In this document: positions 1-8,301 of the stretch, piece by piece
Numbering within the stretch: position 1 is the first letter of the stretch
Layout: each line of letters begins with the position of its first letter
Assembly (NCBI GenBank): GCA_016177925.1
Contig: JACOUH010000205.1
Span: forward strand, 1-37,310
Length of the DNA stretch: 37,310 nt
Reading direction: 5' to 3'
Source: Planctomycetota bacterium
Lineage (GTDB): Bacteria > Planctomycetota > Planctomycetia > Gemmatales > Gemmataceae
Translations under genes and position numbers: made by a program
Notes under the pieces: generated by a model
Databases searched by the model: none
Told to the model about the DNA's origin: nothing
What the model saw: only the letters and a program-made list of their open reading frames with translations

Positions 1-172
1 ATCACAACAGACTCCTTCCGCGGCGGGCGAGGGTGGCCTGTCACACGCCACCACTCTACCGGGCGACTGGACCGCCAGGAAGGAGTCGTTTCCTTTGATC
101 ATCGACACACCGATACAAACGTTGAGCGCAACTTCAAAACTTGTGCGTCGGGCTAAGCTGAATGCGGCTGGG
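1..172. other. Window edge, no gene recognised
   Basis: These 172 bases lie downstream of the secretion ATPase gene, which runs leftwards. No convincing coding frame, hairpin terminator or RNA gene is seen. If the locus were a normal tad/cpa cluster, the next genes (tadB/tadC-like) would follow here on the minus strand, but no start of such a gene is visible before the edge. Confidence 0.4.
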
Positions 173-1528
173 TCAGGCCTGGAGCAGGACGCGCTGCCGG
201 AACAGGTTGACGGGCAGGTCGATGCCCGCGGCCTTCAGGCGGACCGCGAACGTCGGCCGCACGCCGGTCGTGACAAACCGCCCGAACGCCCGCCCCTGCA
301 CGTCGACGCCCTGCTGCTGATAGACGAACAGGTCCTGGCTGACGATCGTCTCGCCTTCCATGCCAACAATTTCGGTCACGTTGGTGACACGACGCGGTCC
401 GCCCGCGAGTCGGTCCACCTGAATCAGTAACTGCACCGCCGAGACGATCTGCCGCCGGATCGCGCGCACCGGCATGTCGTAGCCCGCCATCAAGATCATC
501 GTCTCCAGGCGCGTCAGGGCATCGCGCGGCGAGTTGGCGTGCAGAGTGGTCAGCGATCCTTCATGTCCGCTATTCATCGCCTGGAGCATGTCGAAGGCCT
601 CGGCACCGCGGCACTCGCCGACGATGATGCGATCGGGCCGCATGCGCAGGGCGTTGCGGACCAGGTCGCGCATGGTGACGGCATTGCGGCCGTCGGTGTT
701 GGCCGGCCGCGTCTCCAGCGGCACCACGTGGCGCTGCTGTAACCTCAGCTCGGCGGCGTCCTCGATGGTGACAATGCGCTCGCGGTTGGGGATGAACCCG
801 GACAGGCAGTTCAGCAGCGTCGTCTTCCCGCTGCCCGTGCCGCCCGAGACGACGACGTTGAGCTTCGCCTTGATCGCCCCCTCCATGACGAGCAGCATCT
901 CGGGCGTGAACGCCCCAAACTGCATGAGGTCCTCGGCGATCAGGGGGCGCGTGCCGAAGCGACGGATGGTCAGCGTCGGCCCGCGCAGGGCAAGGGGCGG
1001 GATGATGGCGTTGACACGGCTGCCATCGGGCAAGCGGGCGTCGACCATCGGCGACGTCTCGTCGATGCGCCGGCCGACGCGTGAGGCGATGCGCTCGATG
1101 ATCTGCAGCAGGTGGTCGGCGTCGCGGAAGCGCGCCGTCACTTCTTCGAGCTGGCCGGCGCGCTCGACATAGAGCTGCTGCGGGCCGTTGACCATGATTT
1201 CGCTGACAGTCGGGTCGCGCAGCAACGGCTCGAGCGGCCCGAGGCCGAGCAGTTCATCGAGCAGCAGGCGGACGACCTGGTCGCGCTCAGGCGTGTTCAG
1301 CCAGGGTTGTTCCGCGTCGAGGTGCGCTTCGAGGGCACGGCTCAGTTCGGACGCCCGTCGCTCCTCGGGCAGTTCCTTGATCCGGGCGAGGTCGAGGCGC
1401 GGGGCCAGCTGGCCAAATAGCTGCTGGGCGAGGTCCGTGAGATCATCGGGGACGACCTCGGCAGCGAGTGTCGAGCGAGCGCTGGGCGGCGGTTCGGCGG
1501 CGAAATACTGTCCTTGTTGGGGAGGCAT
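173..1528 (-). CDS. cpaF: CpaF/TadA-family secretion ATPase
   Basis: A 451-residue type II/IV secretion-system ATPase of the CpaF (TadA) branch, which powers assembly of Flp/Tad-type pili from the cytoplasmic face of the inner membrane. The sequence shows a disordered Pro/Ala-rich N-terminus, the CpaF N-terminal domain with 'EIMVNGPQQLYVER', the Walker A motif 'GGTGSGKTTLLN' after about residue 240, the Asp box around 'IVTIEDAAEL', the Walker B-like 'RPDRIIVGECRGAEA' and the His box 'GHEGSLTTLHAN'. The ATG at 1528 is preferred over an in-frame TTG at 1576 because GGAG lies four bases before it and the family N-terminus fits. It stands alone in the visible part; no other tad genes are upstream, so any partners must lie beyond the left edge. 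Family assignment is firm; which pilus or secretion system it serves is inferred. Confidence 0.93.
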   Translation of the reverse strand: MPPQQGQYFAAEPPPSARSTLAAEVVPDDLTDLAQQLFGQLAPRLDLARIKELPEERRASELSRALEAHLDAEQPWLNTPERDQVVRLLLDELLGLGPLEPLLRDPTVSEIMVNGPQQLYVERAGQLEEVTARFRDADHLLQIIERIASRVGRRIDETSPMVDARLPDGSRVNAIIPPLALRGPTLTIRRFGTRPLIAEDLMQFGAFTPEMLLVMEGAIKAKLNVVVSGGTGSGKTTLLNCLSGFIPNRERIVTIEDAAELRLQQRHVVPLETRPANTDGRNAVTMRDLVRNALRMRPDRIIVGECRGAEAFDMLQAMNSGHEGSLTTLHANSPRDALTRLETMILMAGYDMPVRAIRRQIVSAVQLLIQVDRLAGGPRRVTNVTEIVGMEGETIVSQDLFVYQQQGVDVQGRAFGRFVTTGVRPTFAVRLKAAGIDLPVNLFRQRVLLQA

Positions 1529-1596
1529 GGTGCTCCAGCTTGATGCAAAGGTCCGGGCGGGCGAAACGTTCTGCAAGTTTAGCTCACGCCATGCCC

Positions 1597-1653
1597 CTTA
1601 GCCCGACGCGCTAGCGAGGGTTGACTTCTTCCTCGCTGGCGCGTAGGGCTAAG
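1597..1653. repeat. Palindromic element, TTAGCCC family (copy 1)
   Basis: Inverted repeat with 23-base arms (1597-1619 and 1631-1653) that differ at two positions, with an 11-base loop. The outer ends read CTTAGCCC/GGGCTAAG. The same family recurs as a perfect copy at 6476-6532 and as a half copy at 11224-11255. It lies between the divergent starts of the secretion ATPase and the metal-dependent hydrolase. Confidence 0.9.
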
Positions 1654-1748
1654 GACCGCGGCGGTTTTCGCTTGTCGCGGGGCAGGCGGCGTGGTTGATT
1701 GAAGCGCGGTGAAGTTGCAGCCCCAGACATCGGTGGAGGATCACGATC

Positions 1749-2435
1749 ATGGCGACACGGGTGCGCTGGCTGGGACACGCGGCGCTGCTGCTGGAGAGCG
1801 ACGGCACGCACGTGCTCATCGATCCCTTCCTGACGGACAACCCCAAGGCGGCGGTGAAGCCTGACGAGGTGGCCGCCGACTTCATCCTCGTCTCGCACGG
1901 TCACGGCGACCATGTCGGTGACACCCTCGCCATCGCCCGGCGCACCGGGGCCACGGTCGTTTGCAACTACGAAATCTCGCTGTGGCTGCAGAAGCAAGGA
2001 CTGCAAAAGGTACATGGCCAGCAGCACGGCGGGTCACATCGCTTCCCGTTCGGCCGTGTCAAGCTGACGCTCGCTTTCCACGGCTCGATGCTCCCCGACG
2101 GCAGCAACGGCGGCAACCCGTGCGGCTTCTACATCACCTTCAACGACGGCACGCGCGTCTATGACGCCGCCGACACCGGCCTGTTCGGCGATATGCGGCT
2201 GATCGGCGAGGAAGGGGTCGACCTGGCCATCCTGCCGATTGGCGACAACTATACGATGGGCCCGGACGACGCGCTGCGGGCGGTAAAGCTGATCCAGCCG
2301 AGGAAGGTGCTGCCGATCCACTACAACACCTGGGACGTGATCGCCCAGGATGCCGCCGCGTGGGCGCAGCAGGTGCGGCAGCAGACGCAGGCGACGCCCG
2401 TCGTGCTGAAGCCCGGCGAGTGGGCCGAGGTGTGA
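1749..2435 (+). CDS. UPF0173-type metal-dependent hydrolase
   Basis: A 228-residue member of the metallo-beta-lactamase superfamily, UPF0173/UlaG-like branch. The metal motif H50-x-H52-x-D54-H55 ('SHGHGDH') is intact, with H111, D142 and H191 in the positions expected to complete a two-metal site. Length matches the family (about 225-230 residues). The start is supported by GGAGGA eight bases before the ATG. No signal peptide or membrane segment is seen, so it should be cytoplasmic. Natural substrates of UPF0173 proteins are not established; UlaG relatives open a lactone ring, so a hydrolytic role is likely but the substrate is unknown. It appears monocistronic and converges on the cupin gene across a strong hairpin. 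Confidence 0.92.
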   Translation: MATRVRWLGHAALLLESDGTHVLIDPFLTDNPKAAVKPDEVAADFILVSHGHGDHVGDTLAIARRTGATVVCNYEISLWLQKQGLQKVHGQQHGGSHRFPFGRVKLTLAFHGSMLPDGSNGGNPCGFYITFNDGTRVYDAADTGLFGDMRLIGEEGVDLAILPIGDNYTMGPDDALRAVKLIQPRKVLPIHYNTWDVIAQDAAAWAQQVRQQTQATPVVLKPGEWAEV

Positions 2436-2494
2436 TCTCTCTGATTCACGTTGCCCCTGGCGGCCCCGCTAAATAGCGCCACGGGCAAGGGAAA

Positions 2495-2547
2495 GTAGCC
2501 CGCCGCTCCGCGGCGGGGGAAAGAGCCGCCGCGGAGCGGCGGGCTAC
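2495..2547. repeat. REP-like inverted pair with GTAG ends (GTAGCCCGCC family)
   Basis: Perfect 22-base inverted repeat (2495-2516 and 2526-2547) with a 9-base loop. Each arm starts with GTAG (CTAC on the other side) and is itself a hairpin with a TCC loop, so the element is two REP-like hairpins in opposite orientation. It sits between the convergent hydrolase and cupin genes and could act as a bidirectional barrier to transcription, though no T-tract follows. Confidence 0.9.
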
Positions 2548-2569
2548 TCTCCCTCTTGCGTGCAGCTAC

Positions 2570-3538
2570 TTAGGCCGCCTTCGCGCGCCGATGCATCTTG
2601 TGACAGGTGCAGTTTCCCCATCGGTAAAGGTGAAACTTGTGCAGCAGCTGGCGGGCGGTCGACGCCCCGCCGCCGATCAGGATCTCCGCCGGTCTCAGGC
2701 CGAAGACCGCCAGGCTAATCGATGGCTCCAGCGCCACCACCGCGTGCCAGGTGCGGCGCGGGATGAACAGCGCGTCACCCGCCTCGATCCGTGCGTACAG
2801 GCCGCGCGCCTTCTCGAAGGTCGCACGCTCCGCCGGTTGCTCGTCCAGGCGTGAGATGTCGATGTCGCTCAGCGTCGCGCCCCAGTCGTACTTGCGCGAC
2901 TTGCACATGTGCGGCGTCTGGTCCGGCGGGAAGAGGATGACCTCCTTGAGGCCGCGGACCTGGCAGAACCAGTTGTTCGGGAAGTCGTAGTGCAGGCCCG
3001 TCACCGTGTTCGATGGGCCGATGAAGACGAACTCCCACGTCCAGCGCCAGCCCGGCCACAGGTCGCGGATGGCGAAGTCGCGGCGCATCGCGGGGAACTC
3101 CTCGAGAATGTGCCATTGCGCCAAGTAGACGCGGTTCGCCTCGAACGACTTCATGTACTCCCAGTCCAGGTGGAACGTCTGGCCCGGGACGATCTCCTTC
3201 CAGCGCCGGTACGGCAGCAGGCCGACCTCCTCGCGTCGCGGCCGCTCGGCGGCCTCGGCCAGTTCGCGAATGTAGGGCCCGATCGGCAGGTCGAGTGGCT
3301 GTCGCGTCACGCCCTGCTCGACGAGTCCGTTCTGGAAGCGGAAGATGATCTCCGACCCGTCGGGACGGCGCAGCTCAGAGAGGTTGCGAAAGGACCAGTG
3401 TTCCCAGGCGGGCCAGGCACGCACGGCTCCCTTCACCAGCAGCGGGGTGCTGCGCGGGCCGAAACCGCCCGCTCGTACCAGGTCTTCCCAGGCGACCGTG
3501 TCGACGAACTGAAAAGTCGGGCCGGCGAAAGAAGGCAT
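2570..3538 (-). CDS. Cupin-8/JmjC-like Fe(II) oxygenase protein
   Basis: A 322-residue protein with a JmjC/cupin-8 fold, the family of Fe(II)/2-oxoglutarate hydroxylases related to FIH. The iron triad is visible: H183-x-D185 in 'TGLHYDFPNNW' and H265 in 'IPRRTWHAV'; K198 in 'VRGLKEVILFPP' is placed to bind 2-oxoglutarate. The N-terminal third ('TPLLVKGAVRAWPAWEHW') is the usual entry into this fold. There is no signal peptide. The C-terminal tail is basic with a short 'CTCHKMH' segment that could bind metal. The substrate (protein side chain, small molecule or lipid) cannot be told from the sequence. Shine-Dalgarno support for the ATG at 3538 is weak. It is transcribed alone, divergently from the TIGR03067-type gene. 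Confidence 0.85.
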   Translation of the reverse strand: MPSFAGPTFQFVDTVAWEDLVRAGGFGPRSTPLLVKGAVRAWPAWEHWSFRNLSELRRPDGSEIIFRFQNGLVEQGVTRQPLDLPIGPYIRELAEAAERPRREEVGLLPYRRWKEIVPGQTFHLDWEYMKSFEANRVYLAQWHILEEFPAMRRDFAIRDLWPGWRWTWEFVFIGPSNTVTGLHYDFPNNWFCQVRGLKEVILFPPDQTPHMCKSRKYDWGATLSDIDISRLDEQPAERATFEKARGLYARIEAGDALFIPRRTWHAVVALEPSISLAVFGLRPAEILIGGGASTARQLLHKFHLYRWGNCTCHKMHRRAKAA

Positions 3539-3690
3539 CGTGTGTAAGGGGGATAGAGAAACGGCGCATTTCGGGAAAGAGAGATCCCGGGCGATCCGCC
3601 GCCGCGCCGAGGGGACCGTGAGCGAGCCACCATACCCCCGCCCTCAGTTCCGTGCGAGGCCAACTTGGCGAACGGAGCGCTTCCGCTTCC

Positions 3691-3729
3691 CCGCTTGCGG
3701 CTTTGCAGCCGCTGCAAAGCCGCAAGCGG
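3691..3729. repeat. Palindromic element, CCGCTTGCGG family (copy 1)
   Basis: Near-continuous palindrome: 19-base perfect arms 3691-3709 and 3711-3729 around one central base. The core CCGCTTGCGGCTT is shared with the copy at 8238-8283 that lies just before the RAYT gene. Confidence 0.9.
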
Positions 3730-3828
3730 AAGATGGACCAAGCCGCGAAGTCCTCCCCTCCCGTTTCTCCCGTCTGATCCGTTCGGCGCGGAAAATCCCG
3801 CGAAACACGGGCGGGCGGAGTTCTCCCG

Positions 3829-3856
3829 TTGCAGGCGCTCGCTCAGCCGGTATAAT
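3829..3856 (+). promoter_or_regulatory. Sigma-70-like promoter for the TIGR03067-type gene
   Basis: TTGCAG at 3829-3834, a 16-base spacer, and a consensus TATAAT at 3851-3856. The -10 box is flanked by GCCG/CGGC. It lies about 105 bases before the ATG at 3962 and points at that gene. It is predicted by eye only. Confidence 0.5.
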
Positions 3857-3961
3857 CGGCAATGAATAATTGTGCGCCGCAATGCCCGGGATCTCTCCCT
3901 GCCACTCCACTTGCGGACGCGACCGATCGCCAACCGGCGGTCCCCGTACCAGGAGACCTCC

Positions 3962-4351
3962 ATGCCAGCAACGTCTTCCGTCAAAGAAACCCGCGCCGAC
4001 CTGGAGCAGCTCCAGGGGGCGTGGCTCTCGGTCTCCGGCCGGCACCAGGCCGAGTTGCTCATCGCCGGCAATCTGTTTGCCGTCAAATTTCTTGACGGGA
4101 AGATCTACATGGGCACCTTCGACCTCGACGCGGGCGAGCAGCCCAAGGAGATGGTCATGCGGATCGACGAAGGGCCCGTCAAACACAAGGGCAAGTTCGC
4201 CCTGTGCATCTACGACCTGACCGGCGACACGCTGCGCTGGTGCCCGACCGAGCCCGGCTCGGACGAGCGCCTGGCCGACTTCCCCTGCGTCGACGACGGC
4301 CGCTACCTATGCACTGTCTTCCAGCGGCAGCGCCCGCGCCAGCCCGGTTGA
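3962..4351 (+). CDS. TIGR03067-type lipocalin-like protein
   Basis: A 129-residue protein resembling the planctomycetal TIGR03067 lipocalin-like domain: it opens with 'DLEQLQGAWLSVSG' and later has 'KGKFALCIYDLTGDTLRWC', matching the family's LQGTW start and the 'GIYxLxGDTLxxC' core. These proteins form small beta-barrels; their ligand is unknown. No signal peptide is seen in this copy, while many relatives are exported. The ATG at 3962 is chosen over upstream in-frame codons because AGGAGA precedes it and the domain begins immediately after; the extra upstream residues are arginine-rich leader-like translation. A good promoter lies at 3829-3856. It is probably monocistronic, because a repeat block follows before the oxidoreductase genes. 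Confidence 0.8.
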   Translation: MPATSSVKETRADLEQLQGAWLSVSGRHQAELLIAGNLFAVKFLDGKIYMGTFDLDAGEQPKEMVMRIDEGPVKHKGKFALCIYDLTGDTLRWCPTEPGSDERLADFPCVDDGRYLCTVFQRQRPRQPG

Positions 4352-4363
4352 TCGACACCCCGG

Positions 4364-4440
4364 CGAGCGGGGGGTGTGAACCCCCCGGTTCACACCCCCC
4401 GCTCGTCAGGATTTACCGGGGGGTTCACACCCCCCGCTCG
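4364..4440. repeat. Three-copy TTCACACCCCCC palindromic repeat
   Basis: Three copies of a 19-base unit: 4364-4382 (inverted), 4387-4405 and 4422-4440 (direct to each other). The first two form a perfect hairpin with a CCCC loop; each unit also has its own G6/C6 stem. It ends 36 bases before the oxidoreductase start and overlaps its likely promoter region. Confidence 0.88.
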
Positions 4441-4476
4441 CTATGATGTGAACCGAAACACACGAACGAGGTACGC

Positions 4477-6468
4477 ATGAGTTCTGCCGTAGCGCAAGGC
4501 CCGGTACGCACCCCCGTCGCGGCGCGGGAAGCCCGGGAGGGCGATTTCCAGTACCCGGGCCTCCCGACCACCTGCGACGGCGCCGAGGCGGTCGTTCACG
4601 TCGAGATCCACGTCGCCCAGGCGGCGGGGGCCTACCCCATCACCAGCTCGACCACCATGGGCGGGGGCTTCAACGCCGCCGTGATGGACGGCAAGCGCAA
4701 CCTGTGGGGCGACCCACTGATGTTCTTCGAGCCGGAGAGCGAGCACTCCGCCGCCACCGTCTGTGAAGGTTTCGCCGTCGCCGGTGGCCGCGTGACCAAC
4801 TTCACCTCCGGCCAGGGCCTCGTGCTGATGAAGGAGGTGCTCTACACCATCTCCGGCAAGCGCCTGCCCGTGCTCATGAACATCGGCGCCCGCGCCCTGA
4901 CCAGCCAGGGACTCAACGTCCACGCCGGCCATGACGACCTGATGTCCGTCGCTGACTGCGGCTGGGGCATGCTGTTTGCGCGCAACGCCCAGGAGGCCGG
5001 TGACTTCTGTCTTATCTGCCGCCGCGCCGCCGAGGCCAGCCAGACGCCTTTCTTCAATGTGCAGGACGGCTTCCTCACCACCCACACCGTCGAGACGGTC
5101 CGCCTGCTCGAGCCGGCGTTCATGAAGGAGTACATCGGCGATCCGAAAGAGAAGCTGATCAACCTGATGGACCCGGCCAACCCGATCATGTCGGGCGTCG
5201 TGCAGAACCAGGACAGTTACATGAAGGGCAAGATCGCCCAGCGCTGGTACTACGACCGCGTCGAGCCGATCCTCGAAGAGTGCTTCTCCGAGTTCTACCG
5301 CAACACCGGCCGCCGCTACGACTTCGTCGAGCCCTACCGCTGCGAGGATGCCGAGTACATCCTTGTCGGCATGGGCTGCTACATGGAGACGGCCAAGGCC
5401 ACCATCGACTACCTGCGCGACAAGAAGGGCATCGCCGCCGGCTGCCTCACCGTGTTCGTGTTCCGTCCCTTCCCCGCCCGGCAGATCGTGCGGGCGCTGA
5501 AGGACTGCAAGGCGTTCACCGTCTTCGAGCGCATGGACGATCCGCTGTCGACCACGGGCAACCACCTGACGCGCGAGATCAAGGCGGCCTTCTGCGATGC
5601 GCTCAACGGACAGAACGGACAGGAGAAGATCGAAACTCTGCCGCGGATCTACAGCGGGGCGGCGGGACTGGGCAGTCGCGACGTGCGGCCCGGCGACATC
5701 ATCGCCTCCTTCGACAACATGATCGACGACGGCCAGGACTTCTTCTGCGTCGGCATCGATCACGCGCTGGCGCTGAAGTGTACCGAGGACCCCGACCTGC
5801 GGCCGACCGGCGGCTTCTCGATGCGCGGTCACTCGGTCGGCGGCTTCGGCTCGGTGACGACAAACAAGGTCATCGCCACTATCGGCGGCAACGTGTTCGG
5901 CAAGGACGTGCAGGCCTACCCGAAGTACGGCTCCGAGAAGAAGGGCCTGCCGACGACGTACTATCTGACCGTCGCCGACTCGCACATCAACATGCACTGC
6001 GAGTTGGAGCACGTCGATCTGCTCTGCATCAACGATCCGACCGCCATCCTCGCCCCGACAACGATGGCCGGCCTGATGCCCGGCGGGGCGATCTTCATGC
6101 AGTCGCCGTACAGCGACCCGGCGGAGGTCTGGAAGCGCGTGCCGCTGCACAATCAGCACCAGATTCGCGAGAAGAAGATTCGCGTCTACTACTGCGACAT
6201 GGTCCACATCGCGCGCGAGGTCGCCTCGGAGCCCGACCTGCAAATGCGCATGCAGGGTATCGTCCTCTTGGGGGCGTTCCTCAAGCTGACGCCGTACGCC
6301 AAGCAGTCGGAGATGGCCGACGAGCAGGTTTACGAGGGCGTCGAGAAGGCACTGCGCAAGTATTTCGGCAAGCGTGGCGACCGCGTCGTGCAGGACAACC
6401 TGACCTGCGTCAAGCGCGGCTACAGCGAGATGAAAGAGATCCCGCTTTCGATCATTTACGGGCAGTGA
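4477..6468 (+). CDS. 2-oxoacid:ferredoxin oxidoreductase, alpha-gamma fusion subunit
   Basis: A 663-residue polypeptide that matches domains I-II (alpha) followed by domain III (gamma) of pyruvate:ferredoxin oxidoreductase. 'CDGAEAVVHVEIHVAQ' and 'AYPITSSTTMGGG' form the alpha-domain entry. 'FVFRPFPARQIVRALKDC' and 'FERMDDP' mark the domain II segment. 'RGHSVGGFGSVTTNKV' and 'YYLTVADSHI' mark the gamma domain. With the next gene it makes a complete enzyme that decarboxylates pyruvate or a similar 2-oxoacid to acyl-CoA and reduces ferredoxin. In one-chain PFOR all domains are fused in the order alpha-gamma-delta-beta; here the chain is cut between gamma and delta. GAGG precedes the ATG. A perfect hairpin separates it from its partner. 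Substrate preference is inferred from overall similarity to PFOR. Confidence 0.9.
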   Translation: MSSAVAQGPVRTPVAAREAREGDFQYPGLPTTCDGAEAVVHVEIHVAQAAGAYPITSSTTMGGGFNAAVMDGKRNLWGDPLMFFEPESEHSAATVCEGFAVAGGRVTNFTSGQGLVLMKEVLYTISGKRLPVLMNIGARALTSQGLNVHAGHDDLMSVADCGWGMLFARNAQEAGDFCLICRRAAEASQTPFFNVQDGFLTTHTVETVRLLEPAFMKEYIGDPKEKLINLMDPANPIMSGVVQNQDSYMKGKIAQRWYYDRVEPILEECFSEFYRNTGRRYDFVEPYRCEDAEYILVGMGCYMETAKATIDYLRDKKGIAAGCLTVFVFRPFPARQIVRALKDCKAFTVFERMDDPLSTTGNHLTREIKAAFCDALNGQNGQEKIETLPRIYSGAAGLGSRDVRPGDIIASFDNMIDDGQDFFCVGIDHALALKCTEDPDLRPTGGFSMRGHSVGGFGSVTTNKVIATIGGNVFGKDVQAYPKYGSEKKGLPTTYYLTVADSHINMHCELEHVDLLCINDPTAILAPTTMAGLMPGGAIFMQSPYSDPAEVWKRVPLHNQHQIREKKIRVYYCDMVHIAREVASEPDLQMRMQGIVLLGAFLKLTPYAKQSEMADEQVYEGVEKALRKYFGKRGDRVVQDNLTCVKRGYSEMKEIPLSIIYGQ

Positions 6469-6475
6469 CCTGCAT

Positions 6476-6532
6476 CTTAGCCCGACGCGCAAGCGAGGAT
6501 CAGAGTGATCCTCGCTTGCGCGTCGGGCTAAG
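6476..6532. repeat. Perfect palindrome, TTAGCCC family (copy 2)
   Basis: Perfect 27-base arms (6476-6502 and 6506-6532) with a three-base loop (GAG). It starts 8 bases after the alpha-gamma stop codon and ends about 38 bases before the Shine-Dalgarno of the next gene. No T-run follows, so it does not look like a simple intrinsic terminator. Confidence 0.95.
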
Positions 6533-6580
6533 CGAAGCGGCAACCCACACTCCAAATCATCACCCTCTGAGGAGGATTTC

Positions 6581-8227
6581 ATGATAGCGCCTGCGACCAA
6601 AACCCCCTCGATGAACGAGGCCAACGACAAAGACCCCTTCAATAACAACAGCTACGGCACCCTGGTTGATCATCCCTACAAGCTGGTCAATCTGCCGGTG
6701 CTCGACGTCAACGACTTCAACGAGCGCATCATCCGTGGCTACGAGGAAGGCTATGGCGAAAAGGACCTGCCCGCCGACCTGACCCTGGCGCGCTCGCTGA
6801 TCCCCGCCGGCACGGCCACTCTGCGCGACTTCAGCAACATCTCGCCGGAGATTCCCGAATACATCCCTTCCAACTGCACCGGCTGTATGGACTGCGTCAC
6901 CGAGTGTCCCGACACCGCCATCCTCGGCAAGGTCCTCTCCGAGGAGGAGTGGCAGGCAAAGCTACAGACGCTGCCCGAGGCCGACCGCGCCATGTACGCC
7001 GAGCAGTGGTCGCGGACCAAGAAGTACTACGACGGTGGCAAGAAGAAGGGCCTGCCCGGCGGCATGTTCCAGATCATCATCGACCCCAGCAAGTGCAAGG
7101 GCTGCGCCGAGTGCGTCACGGTCTGCGATGACGACGCGCTGAAGATGATCGTCAAGACCGACGACGTGATGCTCAAGGCCCGCAAGAGCCATCGCTACTT
7201 CAAGAACATCGGGCCGAGCAATCCCAAGTACATCAGCGACAACCTGCTGATCGACATGATGCTCAAGGAGGAGACGCACATCTATGTCGGCGGGGCCGGC
7301 TCGTGCGCCGGCTGCGGCGAGGGCACGGCGCTGCGCATGCTCTGCGCCGCGACCGGCTCGAAGTACGGCGACCAGTGGGGCCTCGTCGCCGCCACCGGCT
7401 GCAACACGGTCTACACGTCGACGTATCCGTACAACCCCTACCTGGTGCCGTGGACCAACTCGTTGTTCGAGAACGCCCCGGCCGACGCCATCGGCGTCCG
7501 CATGCGCTGGGACCAGATCGGCTGGGCCGACAAACCGCTGTGGTGCATCGGCGGCGACGGCGCCATGTTCGACATCGGCTTCCAGGCCCTGTCGCGGCTG
7601 CTGGCGTCGGGCATGAACGTCAAAGTGTTCGTCCTGGACACGCAGGTCTACTCCAACACCGGCGGGCAGGCGTCGACGTCCAGCTTCACCGGGCAGAACA
7701 CGAAGATGTCGGTGCATGGCAAGACACTGGGCGGCAAGCAGGAGCGGAGAAAAGAGATCGCCCAGATCGCGATGATGCATCCGCGGACGTTCGTGGCCCA
7801 GACGACGTGCGCGCACGTGAATCATTTCTACAAGGCGGTGCTGGGGGCACTGGAGTTTGACGGGCCGGCGATCATCTGCTGCTACACGACGTGCCAGCCA
7901 GAGCACGGCGTGGCGGACAACATGGCCGGCGAGCAGGCGCGGCTGGCGGTCGACAGCCGGGCGTTCCCGATCCTGATCTACGACCCGCGCAAGGGCGAGA
8001 AGGTCAAGGAGCGGTTATCGCTGCAAGGGAACCCGGCGGTCAAGGAGGACTGGTTCGTCAATCCGAAGACGAAGGAGGAGGTGACGTTTATCGACTTCGC
8101 GCGCAGCGAGGGGCGTTTCGTCAAGCACTTCGATCGCGACGGCAATCCGTCGGCGACGCTGTTGGCGGCGAAGCAGGATCGGCTGGAGAACTGGCACCTG
8201 CTGCAGGAACTGGCCGGGCTGCGCTGA
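6581..8227 (+). CDS. 2-oxoacid:ferredoxin oxidoreductase, ferredoxin-beta fusion subunit
   Basis: A 548-residue polypeptide with the delta and beta parts of PFOR. The two-[4Fe-4S] ferredoxin domain has C99-x2-C102-x2-C105-x3-C109-P and C172-x2-C175-x2-C178-x3-C182; the residue after C182 is Asp where Pro is usual. The thiamine pyrophosphate domain follows, with 'SCAGCGEGTALR', 'ATGCNTVYTSTYPYNPY', the TPP/Mg motif 'GGDGAMFDIGFQALSR' through 'TQVYSNTGGQAS', and the late Cys in 'YTTCQPEHG'. Together these supply the four cysteines of the proximal cluster in classical PFOR. The start is firm: AGGAGG lies six bases before the ATG. It works with the preceding alpha-gamma subunit. Such oxygen-sensitive enzymes in planctomycetes suggest low-oxygen metabolism or a shielded variant; that is inference. 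Confidence 0.92.
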   Translation: MIAPATKTPSMNEANDKDPFNNNSYGTLVDHPYKLVNLPVLDVNDFNERIIRGYEEGYGEKDLPADLTLARSLIPAGTATLRDFSNISPEIPEYIPSNCTGCMDCVTECPDTAILGKVLSEEEWQAKLQTLPEADRAMYAEQWSRTKKYYDGGKKKGLPGGMFQIIIDPSKCKGCAECVTVCDDDALKMIVKTDDVMLKARKSHRYFKNIGPSNPKYISDNLLIDMMLKEETHIYVGGAGSCAGCGEGTALRMLCAATGSKYGDQWGLVAATGCNTVYTSTYPYNPYLVPWTNSLFENAPADAIGVRMRWDQIGWADKPLWCIGGDGAMFDIGFQALSRLLASGMNVKVFVLDTQVYSNTGGQASTSSFTGQNTKMSVHGKTLGGKQERRKEIAQIAMMHPRTFVAQTTCAHVNHFYKAVLGALEFDGPAIICCYTTCQPEHGVADNMAGEQARLAVDSRAFPILIYDPRKGEKVKERLSLQGNPAVKEDWFVNPKTKEEVTFIDFARSEGRFVKHFDRDGNPSATLLAAKQDRLENWHLLQELAGLR

Positions 8228-8237
8228 CCGAGGTTTG

Positions 8238-8283
8238 CCGCTTGCGGCTTAGCACGCGCTGCCGGATGCTAAGCCGCAAGCGG
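8238..8283. repeat. Palindromic element, CCGCTTGCGG family (copy 2), upstream of RAYT
   Basis: Perfect 17-base arms (8238-8254 and 8267-8283) with a 12-base loop. It begins 10 bases after the oxidoreductase stop and ends 18 bases before the RAYT start, the position in which a REP element cognate to a RAYT is usually found. Confidence 0.92.
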
Positions 8284-8301
8284 AAGACGGGGAGAAAGGC
8301 C

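Larger units (their letters stand above)
3539..3961. other. 423-base divergent intergenic region
   Basis: Non-coding stretch between the cupin gene (-) and the TIGR03067-type gene (+). It holds a 39-base palindrome at 3691-3729 and a good sigma-70-like promoter at 3829-3856 (both listed separately). No further coding frame has a believable start or composition; open frames crossing it read through the palindrome. Confidence 0.6.

Noticed and set aside
4441-6648. Long minus-strand reading frame of about 735 codons opposite the oxidoreductase genes
   Set aside because: It is antisense to a well-supported gene and rich in His/Val/Leu/Arg as expected from the reverse of GC-rich codons; no domain is visible.
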